Positions 28,851 to 37,682 of a stretch of 63,036 nt of DNA are shown piece after piece. Positions within the stretch are counted from its first letter, which is position 1; each line of letters starts with the position of its first letter. The translations under genes and the position numbers were made by a program. The notes under the pieces were generated by a model, which was given only the letters and a program-made list of their open reading frames with translations, did not search any database and was not told where the DNA came from. This stretch comes from Phytomonas francai (taxonomy: Eukaryota; Euglenozoa; Kinetoplastea; Trypanosomatida; Trypanosomatidae), in the NCBI GenBank assembly GCA_001766655.1, contig MJCC01000014.1, forward strand, positions 339,178 through 402,213, read 5' to 3'.

Positions 28851-31180
28851 TTAACGCTTTCTCGCGTATATATCGTGCTGCTCTATGGATTCTACATCCG
28901 TTATCTGTCCGTCAAACCTATTCACGTCCTCCAACCGTCTCTTTTCGAGCCATTCAAAAAGACCTTGCTTCTTTTCTCTGTTCTTCTTCCCTGATTTGCA
29001 TGACTCCATGCGAATCCCCTCGACATCAATGCCGCGAGCACCCAGCATCTCCCGCCGCTCTTCTTCCGAAAGCTCCCGCTTCCATTCCTCCTCGTCTTCT
29101 TCCTCGTCCTTATCAAGGTGAATGTTATTCCGTTTGTTAACGATAATGACCTGCAAGATGATCGTGAAAATGATGAGGGCCGCCACAAATTTCGGAACCT
29201 GCGCGTACTTTTGGTCTAAAGTCGGCGAGCATTTCGGGCATTTACACCAAAATCGATAGCGATCATGCAGGACGTACTGCCGATTATCAAAAGACCAATC
29301 GGGCGGGACGTAGCTAATACAGATTTCTTCCCCTGCTTTAATCGGCTGCGTAGCCCGGCAACAGAAAAGATAAACCGGTGCGCCGTACTCTGTAAGCGAA
29401 CTGAAGATGCTATCCTCCTCATCTGTATTGGTATGAATAACGGGGTGATCCTTAATAGACGGGTTGGCGCAATTGGAGAGTTCGACCGAGGACGAAGTGG
29501 CCGCGCCATGGCTTTTGTCTTCCGTAGCATTCGAATCCTGCTCTTGAAAGTCGCCTTCTTCTCCTTCCGTTCTCGCGATGGCGGATTTCGTATGGGTTTC
29601 GTCTACACATGCCACCGTACCGCTTTTGCTGACAAGGTCACCCGCCGTTTCCTCTTCCTCTTCCTTTTCTTCTTCTTCCTGGGTGCAGTACTCGCTTTCC
29701 ATAAAGGCATGCTCTGGGAGGATATCGTAGGTCGCGTTCGGCGTGCAGCTGTGGTTTAGAAAGCCCGCCTCCGGGAAGTAGGCCATTCCCTTCCGCTCCG
29801 CATAATAGCTTTCCACGAGAAAGCTGTTCATGTCCATAATCGCGGCGAGACGGGCGATATGAATTGGATGCAGTTCGAGCCGATCGAGGACCTCCTTCCC
29901 GCCAATGCTCTCGATCACGCGCGCGGTCGCCGCCGCCGGCCAGTGCTCCAGGAGCGAGGAGGGCTGCCCGACGAGAATCCAGTGAAAAAGGAACGCGTGC
30001 ATCGCCTCGCCCTCCCGCTCCCCCATTTCCGTCTGGTTGTCGTCGTCTTCGTCGTCGTGTTCGTCCTGGCGGAGGGTCTCGTAGACCTGTCGGAGGACCG
30101 CCGCGCACATCTCCTCCAGCCGCGCGATCTCGCCCTTGACGCCGACGTTCTGCGCGGTGCTCTGGACGATGAGCAGCGTCTCGCCGGCGGCGATGTCGCG
30201 ATCGGCGAAGACGCCGCGGCCGGTCCGCGCGAGGCTCCGGCGGACGACGAGGCCCGGCGCGACGCGGCCGTTCCGCGCGGGCAGCGGCCGCCCGTCGGGT
30301 GCGCGGTGCCGCAGCCCCCGCCACCCCGCGCGCGCGCGCGCCTCGCCGGGGTCGCCGTCGCCGTCGTCGTCGAAGCTGACCTCGCCGGTGCCGACGACGC
30401 CGAGGTGGCCGTCGCCGTGGACGAGAAAGGGCCCGACGGGGGTCTCGGCCACCCACGGGTGCGGCCGCGGCGGCGGCAGCGCGACGAAGGGCCGCAGCCG
30501 CCGGAACGTCGGCGCGTCGGCGTCGGCGGCGACTTCCCCGCGCGCGTGGCGNNNNNNNNNNNNNNNNNNNNNNNNNNNNNNNNNNNNNNNNNNNNNNNNN
30601 NNNNNNNNNNNNNNNNNNNNNNNNNNNNNNNNNNNNNNNNNNNNNNNNNNNNNNNNNNNNNNNNNNNNNNNNNNNNNNNNNNNNNNNNNNNNNNNNNNNN
30701 NNNNNNNNNNNNNNNNNNNNNNNNNNNNNNNCGGCGGTTGTGGCGTCGGCCGCGTCAACGGCCGCGGGGGGGGGCGGGCGCCGCGACGGGAGCGGCCGCG
30801 CGAGGGGGGAAGGGGGGCCGGACGCCCATGGCGCTGTGACGGAGGGTCCCCCTGTGAGGGAGGCCGGGGTGGAAGGGGGGCCGGACGTCAATGGCGCTGT
30901 GACGGAGGGTCCCCCTGTGAGGGAGGCCGGGGGGGAAGGGGGGCCGGACGCCCATGGCGCTGTGACGGAGGGTCCCCCTGTGAGGGAGGCCGGGGGGGGG
31001 GTCCCTTGCGAGAAGGCCGCGGCCCCCCCCCCCGGCCGCGCGAGCGCGCGCAGGCGGCGGAGGGCGGTGAGCGCCAGGCGGTCAGGGACGCGCAGGGTGG
31101 CCCGCGGCGTCTGGGGGGTTTCCCGCCCTCGCGGCCCTTTTCGAGAGGTGCGGGTGCGGTTTACAGTCGAAGGCGCGTGA
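28851..31180 (-). CDS. SET-domain protein with transmembrane segment; N-terminus unresolved across gap
   Basis: The body (28851 to about 30551) carries a SET domain of the SMYD/zinc-knuckle-adjacent class. Visible are LARTGRGVFADRDIAAGE, the catalytic-core GFLNHSCTPNATYD, the EEICISYVPPDWSFDNRQYV motif and a post-SET CKCPKC. A long acidic insert (29380-29690) sits between NHSC and ISY. Beyond CKCPKC comes a hydrophobic segment (FVAALIIFTIILQVIIV), a probable membrane anchor, and a charged coiled tail. SET enzymes methylate lysines. The 5' part crosses 180 N. Right of the gap one frame is open to 31281 and reads VPDRLALTALRRLRALA plus a Pro-rich repeat, but it has no ATG and sits in a different frame from the SET body. 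The true start may lie in the gap or in another exon; the right boundary given is nominal. Confidence 0.7.
30552..30731. other. Assembly gap, 180 N
   Basis: A run of N in very GC-rich sequence within the 5' part of the SET gene. The frames on each side do not match at the stated length. Confidence 0.98.
30811..30998. repeat. 63-bp minisatellite, about three copies, probably coding
   Basis: Units repeat at an offset of 63 bp (equivalent AA positions at 30811, 30874 and 30937). In the minus-strand frame open to 31281 it encodes a 21-residue Pro/Ser/Gly unit (PASLTGGPSVTAPWASGPPS and one more). It may be the 5' coding part or leader of the SET gene. Confidence 0.8.
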
Positions 31181-31453
31181 GAGGGTGAGGTGCACGCTCG
31201 AATGCGTCCTTTTTTGTTTGAGAGGAAAACAATGGCTTCGGTCGCGAGCAGGGGGGGCAAGGCATGAAACAAAAACACCAACTACAATGCACGGACAAAG
31301 AGAGTGGGGTAGTATGAAGAGGTCCAACTGAAAATGAATGAACAAACAAATCCAGTGGGAAAAAGTTTCCAAATGAAACACTTTTTTAGTGACAGGGAAG
31401 ATTCCCCTCCTTAATCATAATATTAATAAAAACAATAACGATACGCGCGAGAT

Positions 31454-33259
31454 TTACTCCGCATATACCGATGTAATCGCGTTTTTCGCACACCGAATGA
31501 GCTCCGAGGGGAGTTCCTCGGTCGGGGTGGGATACCCGACGTGGTAATGCAGTCCTCGCCGCCGAGAGCCCTGCCTCCCCCCATACACCCCTCCCCACCA
31601 CACTTTCGAAAAGCAGGGCCATCCCCCCACCAGGCCCCCGCGAACCCCGTCGAGAGGGCCCTTTTTCGCTTCGCTTCCGTTCGCACTGCAAAGGGGCCCA
31701 TTGGACCCCGCCTTTTCTTCTAACGTGCGCTGGAGGTCTGCTTTGGACCTTTGCAAAGGAACGGGTTCCGGAAATTGCGTTTGCGCGAGGTGGTGGTAGA
31801 CACCCGCGCGGGTGGCCGGCGGCCGGACGTCCGGCCTCGCCAAGGAGGTATCCACAAAAAGTAAACGCGGTAGGCCCCCGACGACGACCGGGATCCACGG
31901 CGGCGGGAAAACAGCCTCGTCTTTGCGCGAAAAAGCACCTCCGGCGCCCTTTTCCCTGCACGTTTCACTTTCTCCCCCTTTTTTCGCGTTATGCTGAGAA
32001 GAACTAGCGCGCGAAGGGCGGGATTGGGTGTTTTGGAGAAAAGACGCCAAGGCGGCGGGATCGGAGCAAAGAGGATACCCAAAGGAGGCTCGGGGCGATC
32101 GCCAACCACACGCTGCCGTACTTTCGCCCTTCGAATGGCGAAGATCCCCTTCCTCGCCTTCTAAGATAGGAGCGGTGCTATCGTGACCATTTGGTATAAC
32201 ATCGGAAATAGGACGTAAGGACTGGCTTCCGGGGTGGAAGAACACCTCCCGGTTCGCGTGGTCCTTCTCGCGGCGCTGCCAACAGGCTCGCCAGTGTGCA
32301 TCAAACGTTAGCGGAAAGGCCGCTGTGCAGGGCCGAGAAAGCGTTAATCGCTCCCAAATTGCGGAAAAAAAGGAATATCTGGACAGCAAAGACAAATTAG
32401 CATGCCCGGCCCCGCCGGGGCCTGTGGAGAGGATTTCAAGCCTGGACGGGGGGTTTTGACAGAGGAGCGGGTTATTCGCGCAGGCCCAAAAACCCACCTC
32501 CTCAATCCAATGCGTCGCGTTAAATACAACGTATTGAGTCGATAACGGCAATCTCTCCATGTTTTTCGTCTTTGATAGAAAATATTCGTCCTCTGCCCTT
32601 GCTTTCAGTAATTTGCGTGCCTCCTCAGTATCCCCATCCGTATCCATACTCATGGTGGTTTCGATCTCCAAGGTCGAGGTGATTTGTTTTGCCAGCGTGT
32701 GGAAAAATCGCCGTCGCCGTGGGGTATCCTCTCGCCAACACAGCGCCGGAATCCATTTAAAACCGATAACGTAAATCCAAAAGCATAAAAGACATTTCAT
32801 TTGCTGGTGAAAAGATAGCGACTCCTCGCGGAAATTCAAGAAATCGCAGTGCTGGGCCTCCAGCACGTTCAAGGTCTGCAGTAGAGAGCTTGCCTCCGCG
32901 CGGGTTGCCAAGATAAAGCCTTTCACAAGATACGGCAGGGAGAAAAACAAACACCGTACCTGCTGGAGCTCGCAGAAAAAGTGAAGTTTTTCGCGATTGG
33001 TCAACCACACCGACGAGGAGTCCGTTGAGTCGTAGGCGGTTCGAGAGCCAATGGATTTCTTTATTCGGGCCTGCTCAACAGCGGCTCTCAATTTGGTTAG
33101 GCGCTGGAGAACCCCTTGGAGGTGCTGCTGGTCGACCTCCATCTTTTCATCAAATCCGGCCTGCGCGGTGATGTGGGGAAGGTAAAGATACCAATATGAA
33201 ACATAGGAAACCCCGCACACGGCGAGGGCCCCCGCAAACCACACATGCATTCTCGGCAT
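31454..33259 (-). CDS. Unrecognised protein with N-terminal membrane anchor
   Basis: The protein is 601 residues from the ATG at 33259 (MPRMHVWFAGALAVCGVSYV). One hydrophobic segment near residues 6-25 is followed by a heptad-rich region (LQGVLQRLTKLRAAVEQARI). A Cys/Phe-rich helical part follows (KLHFFCELQQVRCLFFSLPY, MKCLLCFWIYVIGFKW), then a long Ser/Arg/Gly-rich C-terminal half. A single N-terminal anchor with a cytosolic helical domain would suit a Pex3-type peroxisomal docking protein, but I see no conserved Pex3 motif, so this is only a thought. The C-terminal 300 residues come from GC-rich sequence and may be disordered. Extending the frame to 33418 adds AT-rich leader. Confidence 0.5.
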   Translation of the reverse strand: MPRMHVWFAGALAVCGVSYVSYWYLYLPHITAQAGFDEKMEVDQQHLQGVLQRLTKLRAAVEQARIKKSIGSRTAYDSTDSSSVWLTNREKLHFFCELQQVRCLFFSLPYLVKGFILATRAEASSLLQTLNVLEAQHCDFLNFREESLSFHQQMKCLLCFWIYVIGFKWIPALCWREDTPRRRRFFHTLAKQITSTLEIETTMSMDTDGDTEEARKLLKARAEDEYFLSKTKNMERLPLSTQYVVFNATHWIEEVGFWACANNPLLCQNPPSRLEILSTGPGGAGHANLSLLSRYSFFSAIWERLTLSRPCTAAFPLTFDAHWRACWQRREKDHANREVFFHPGSQSLRPISDVIPNGHDSTAPILEGEEGDLRHSKGESTAACGWRSPRASFGYPLCSDPAALASFLQNTQSRPSRASSSQHNAKKGGESETCREKGAGGAFSRKDEAVFPPPWIPVVVGGLPRLLFVDTSLARPDVRPPATRAGVYHHLAQTQFPEPVPLQRSKADLQRTLEEKAGSNGPLCSANGSEAKKGPLDGVRGGLVGGWPCFSKVWWGGVYGGRQGSRRRGLHYHVGYPTPTEELPSELIRCAKNAITSVYAE

Positions 33260-33793
33260 CGCATCAAACAATATTACCAATAAAAAAATGTGTGGATAAA
33301 TAGGGAAAGACGCCAAGAGGGAATGGGCGGTGGTGGGGACTATTGCTCCCCTACTTACATGGGGAAAAGAAAATAGACAAAAAGGTGAAAAATACCCATG
33401 ATTGCAGTAAAAACACACTACTCATCGTCCAACACACAGAGGGAGGCACGAATCCTATCAACACTCCTCGTTCCTTCCTCTTGTTGAGGAAATCGTTTTG
33501 CGAATAAACAGGCTCAGCGTTAGGGGCAAACTATGGAAGCCCCTCCACGACTTATAGCGTGGTCGTAGGAAGCATACAAGAATCAACGAGCAAATTTGCC
33601 CCCTCCCATGCACGCACAGCAACACCAAGAAGAAAAATGAGGAAAAATGTAAACATACAAAATAAAGAATATAGTCTTGGTTTGATTCTTGACACTTTTT
33701 CCTTCCCAACTACTACCGATACCTTTTTTTTTTTTTTCTTTTCAAAAAACTCCTAATGCTGCGAAAACCCCTTCCGTGTACAATTTCCCCCAC
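33260..33793. other. Intergenic spacer
   Basis: Spacer between V-ATPase D and the anchored unknown gene, with a T-run at about 33725-33739 on the plus strand, shortly past the V-ATPase stop. An 83-codon minus ORF at 33458-33709 is unsupported. Confidence 0.6.
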
Positions 33794-34615
33794 TCACACA
33801 ACCAAATCGGCCTCGTCAACCACATCATCGAATTCTGCCAAAAGGGCATTCTTCGCACCTGAACTACCAAACACGTCGTCTGGACTCCCCGATATTGCCT
33901 TTTGTGATACCGTTCTCTGCTCTAGGCTCTTTTGCTCCTTTTCGAGGGTCAACGCCTTTTTTTTCTTCTGGACCATTTTTAGCCGAAAGAACTCCTCCCG
34001 CTCCTGCTCATCAAGCTCGGAGGTGATATGGCTCAGGGTGTTCTGCAGGCGTGGAATCACGACCTTTTCCAGGGCGTTCACGCGGCGATTGGTGACCTTT
34101 TGCGCCACATCCAGCGTAATCCAGCTGGATTGCAGAGAGGAAATCTTCACGAGGAGGCCGAGGGTATTCCGAAAGGCGCTGTGGGCCTCTCGAATTTGCT
34201 CCCCGCCCTTGCCGATCCCCGCCGCGAGGTTCACGGCGGCGGCGCGGCCGCTCTCCTCGGTTAAGATCTCTTTTTCCTCCTCCGCTTGGAGGCTCGGGAC
34301 CCTCACCCCGGCCACGTTTTCGATCCTCAATCGCAGGCAATACGTTGGGATTTTGAGCGATTCCTGCACCACAAGGCTAATATCCCCGAGAATAAACTGG
34401 GCCTTCGTGATCGTGAAGTAAGCGCTCTTGACCTCGTCGTTCATTTCCAGCTTGGCCGTGCGAAGCTCATTCATAACTGCGCGGTATCGTATTAAAAGCG
34501 CGTCTGCTTTCTTCTTGAGAAGGCTGTGCCCATTTTGCGCACCCTTCAGTCGGGTCTTGAAGATGATGAGGGTCATCCGACTGGGAAGGCTCGGATAGCG
34601 GTTATTGGAAGACAT
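33794..34615 (-). CDS. ATP6V1D: V-type proton ATPase subunit D
   Basis: The 273-residue protein is a clear V-ATPase subunit D, the central rotor-shaft subunit of V1. Recognisable blocks are YPSLPSRMTLIIFKTRLKGA and GHSLLKKKADALLIRYRAVM at the N-terminus. SAYFTITKAQFILGDISLVV, IENVAGVRVPSL and TRRVNALEKV-type sequence (here TNRRVNALEKVVIPRLQNTL) follow. Both long coiled-coil helices are present. The tail (FGSSGAKNALLAEFDDVVDE) is disordered as usual. Length is slightly above the 245-260 typical of the family. The ATG at 34615 is certain. Its leader contains two coding-strand A-runs within about 35 bp of the ATG. Confidence 0.96.
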   Translation of the reverse strand: MSSNNRYPSLPSRMTLIIFKTRLKGAQNGHSLLKKKADALLIRYRAVMNELRTAKLEMNDEVKSAYFTITKAQFILGDISLVVQESLKIPTYCLRLRIENVAGVRVPSLQAEEEKEILTEESGRAAAVNLAAGIGKGGEQIREAHSAFRNTLGLLVKISSLQSSWITLDVAQKVTNRRVNALEKVVIPRLQNTLSHITSELDEQEREEFFRLKMVQKKKKALTLEKEQKSLEQRTVSQKAISGSPDDVFGSSGAKNALLAEFDDVVDEADLVV

Positions 34616-34999
34616 GGCTTCGTTTTTTTTGTTTTTTTTTTTTAGTGACGGTACCTAATCTACCTTTTTTTTTTTCACCTCTCCCTGTACAATCCTTTCG
34701 ACGATCCAGGGGGAAAAAGACTCAAACACAATAGGGTTCGAAGCAAAATTGTGTAAAGGGGATGAGAAAAAAAAAAGAGAGGGTATGATTTTAAAAAGGG
34801 ACGTCCCTCCCTATCCACATAGAGCGTTAAGGATCCAACCAGCCGAACTCGTGTGGTTACGACCAGGGGGAAAAAGCATGTTCAAATTTCCTTAGAATTC
34901 CATTTGCCAAGCACCCCCCCCCCTCCCTCTTTCTCCCTCTCTCTCTCTCTCGCTCCGGAAAACAAGATCCCAACGTTTTCCGACCTTTTTTCTGGTCCA
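34616..34999. other. Intergenic spacer with coding-strand A-runs
   Basis: Spacer between the TPR gene and V-ATPase D. Plus-strand T-runs lie at about 34624-34643 and 34665-34675, so coding-strand A-runs precede the V-ATPase ATG. A CT-rich tract lies at about 34917-34952. No gene seen. Confidence 0.65.
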
Positions 35000-37048
35000 T
35001 CAGGGCGGCGAGGTTGGGCTTTCGTTCCCGACGGCGAGGGTGATGCCGGCCTCGGCGAGGTCCGCGGCGTCCCACTCCTCGACGGGGGGCATCATCCGCT
35101 CCGTCTTTTCGATCTCCGCGCGGAGGGACTCGGTGAGCTGCTGGTTGAGTTTAAAGGCGATCCGCCGGGCCTCGCGCGCGTGCACGGCGGCCTTGCCGAG
35201 GCGCCGCATCGACAGGTAAACGCGCGCGATGTGGTTGAGGGACTCCGCGACGGCCTGCTCGGCCGACTCGCCCTGCACGCGGCGGAGGTTGAGCGCCTTT
35301 TCGAGCGACCGGAGGGCCTCCTCGTGGGCGTTTTTGCGGTGAAGGCATTGGCCGAGCACCGTGTGGACGTCGGCCTGCGCGAGCGCGTTCGTGCGGGCCG
35401 TCTTCGCGTACAAATCGAGCGAGGCGCGCGCCATCTTCTCGCAGTCCTCGAGCTCCTCGCGGAGGAGGTGGAGGAGGGCGAAGTTGCTGTAGGAGTAGGC
35501 CACCGTGGCGTGGTGGTCGCCGAGCATCTCCATTCGGATGTCCAGGGCCTGCTTAAAGCACCGCTCCGCCTTCTCGTAGTGCTGAAAGTCGACGTAGAAA
35601 AGCCCGAGGTCGTCGAGGACGTCGCTGGTGTAGGTCCGCTGGATGACCTCGACCTTCGCGTTCTCGTTGTAAGCCTCGATGGCGAGGAGGAAGTAGGCCT
35701 CGGCGTGGCTTTCCCGCTTCATCGCGTAGGCCTCAGCCGTCTTTTGGTATAAATAGGCGAGCTGCGGGTCCTTTTTATCCTTTAGTTTCCGGATCCGGAT
35801 GGCGTCCTGGAAGAGCGCGATCGCGGGGTCGAGCTCGAGGCGCTGGACGAGGAGGGCGCCGAGGAAGGTGTTCGCCTCGGCGACCTGCGGGCTGTCCGGG
35901 CCGAAGCTCTTGCGCAGGATGTCGATCCCGCGGGTGTAGGTTTTGTACGCGAGCGCGGGCTCATTGCAGAGGGCCTGGGCCCGGCCGAGTTTGACGAGTT
36001 CGAGGCCAAAAAGCGGGGCGTCCTTGCCGAGGGCGAGGGCGTAGGTCGTCGTGCTCTCCTCGTAGAGCCGCATGGCCTCGCGGAGCTGCTTGCGCGCGGC
36101 GAGGAGGCCGGCCTTGCTGCTCGTCGCCTGCGCGGTCGCGGGGTGGTCGCGGCCGAGGGACTCCACGCAGATCGCGAGGCACTCGTTAATGCAGAGCTCG
36201 GCCCCGACCGCGTCGTTGTTCGCCTTTTTGAGCTCGCAGAGTTTGTTGAGGGTCTGCGCGATCATCGGGCGGTACTTGTGGTGCCGCGCGTAGAGAAAGC
36301 GCCGGATCTCGAGCGCCTCCTCGAGGAAGGCCACCGCCTCCGGCAGCCGCTGGCGGCGAAGGAAAAGGGTCGCGCAGTCCGCGAGGCCGTGGGCCGCGCT
36401 CGCGAGGGGGGACTTCTGCGGGTCCGCGGACGGCGCGTCGTCGTCCGGGATCCAGGAGTTCGCGGCGTGGTTATAGCAGACCTCGCGGAAGACGCGGAGG
36501 CTCTCCTTGAACGCCTTCTCGGCCTCGTCGAGGAAGCTGAGGTGGGTGTACGCGAGCGCGAGGAGCGCGAGCGACTCCGCGTACTTGAGCGAGCGCGCGC
36601 CCTCGAGCTCCTCGTAGATCGCGGTGGCCTCCGTGAGCGCGTTCTCGGCCGCGCCGAACTCCTTCATGTCGAGGAAGACGCGGCCGATGTTGTGCAGGGT
36701 CGCCGCGCACTCGACGTGGATCGGGCCGTGGTGCTCGCGGCGGACTGCCAGCGCGCGGTCGAAAAGGGTGATCGCGTCGCCGTAGTTCTTCGACTGGTGC
36801 GCCGTCTTCGCGAGGCGATTGCACTCCTCGCCCATTTCGACGCTCATCGGGGCGTGCGCGGCGCCCTCGCGGAAGCCCTTCGGCGCGTACTGCCGCGGCC
36901 CGACGAAGCGCCGCGGCTCCGTGAGGGCGCCGCCGACGAAAACGGCGCCCGGGGCGGGCGAAAACGACGGAAAGCCCCGCACGGCGCGGCCCGCGAGCGA
37001 CCCCGCCAGCCGCGAGGCCCGCCGACCACACCCAAAGCCCGCTTTCAT
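35000..37048 (-). CDS. TPR-repeat protein of kinesin-light-chain type, possible mitochondrial presequence
   Basis: The protein is 682 residues from the ATG at 37048 (MKAGFGCGRRASRLAGSLAG). The N-terminal 40 residues are Arg/Ala/Ser-rich without acids, a good mitochondrial presequence candidate. From about residue 75 there are about ten 42-residue TPRs of the NPHRC/kinesin-light-chain kind. Examples are YGDAITLFDRALAVRREHHG, FLDEAEKAFKESLRVFREV, HYEKAERCFKQALDIRMEML and AHEEALRSLEKALNLRRV. The repeats end near residue 630 with a coiled segment (LTESLRAEIEKTERMM). Such proteins are scaffolds. No heptad coiled-coil of genuine kinesin light chains precedes the repeats. The reading from 37069 starts with TTG and was rejected. 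Confidence 0.72.
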   Translation of the reverse strand: MKAGFGCGRRASRLAGSLAGRAVRGFPSFSPAPGAVFVGGALTEPRRFVGPRQYAPKGFREGAAHAPMSVEMGEECNRLAKTAHQSKNYGDAITLFDRALAVRREHHGPIHVECAATLHNIGRVFLDMKEFGAAENALTEATAIYEELEGARSLKYAESLALLALAYTHLSFLDEAEKAFKESLRVFREVCYNHAANSWIPDDDAPSADPQKSPLASAAHGLADCATLFLRRQRLPEAVAFLEEALEIRRFLYARHHKYRPMIAQTLNKLCELKKANNDAVGAELCINECLAICVESLGRDHPATAQATSSKAGLLAARKQLREAMRLYEESTTTYALALGKDAPLFGLELVKLGRAQALCNEPALAYKTYTRGIDILRKSFGPDSPQVAEANTFLGALLVQRLELDPAIALFQDAIRIRKLKDKKDPQLAYLYQKTAEAYAMKRESHAEAYFLLAIEAYNENAKVEVIQRTYTSDVLDDLGLFYVDFQHYEKAERCFKQALDIRMEMLGDHHATVAYSYSNFALLHLLREELEDCEKMARASLDLYAKTARTNALAQADVHTVLGQCLHRKNAHEEALRSLEKALNLRRVQGESAEQAVAESLNHIARVYLSMRRLGKAAVHAREARRIAFKLNQQLTESLRAEIEKTERMMPPVEEWDAADLAEAGITLAVGNESPTSPP

Positions 37049-37682
37049 TACGTAAAGCAGCCCTCGCAAACGACCCTTTCGCAGCAGAAACGAGAAAAGA
37101 AAGGGGTGCGAGGGGGAGAAATCGATAAAAACGGAAACCTACCGAAAGGGAAGCTGTGCCAATAAAAAAAAGAAGACAAAGTCAATAAGAAAAGATAGAG
37201 GCAGGGTAAAAGAGAAAAATACAGAATACCTTCACTCCCTTAGTTTTCCTCAAGAGCGCGATTTTCACAGTTTTTTTTTTTTTTGTGATGATCTGTCACC
37301 AATCTAATAGACCTATGTAAATATACACGCATATTCGTACACATAATAGAATCATGTCTATTTCTAATGTATAGGCTAAAGCAACTGAATTATTAAAGGA
37401 CTGGTACAAAAGTCGAGAACCGTAAAATGAATCATATTTGATAGTTTCGTGGAAAGCGTATACCTCTTCGATAACTTTTTATCTTCCGATGTACAGAAGG
37501 GGGGATGGGAAAAGAGCTAGACAGCCTTTAAGACCAAAGGTGTTTTTTTTTTATCGTATAAGAGAGGATCTGGAGCCTGCACTTTTTTTTGTTTTGAATA
37601 GTTTGGGGCTCCTTTACAACTTTTATCGTCGATTTGTCGATCGTTGTTTTCTCGTATGTGCTGCCTTGTACTTCGTGCGAGC
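37049..37682. other. Intergenic spacer
   Basis: Spacer between the 712-residue gene and the TPR gene, with a T-run at about 37271-37284. The TPR leader is pyrimidine-rich on the coding strand. No gene seen. Confidence 0.6.

Noticed and set aside
31454..33259. Pex3 assignment
   Set aside because: Only the single N-terminal anchor and helical context suggest it; no conserved motif could be matched.
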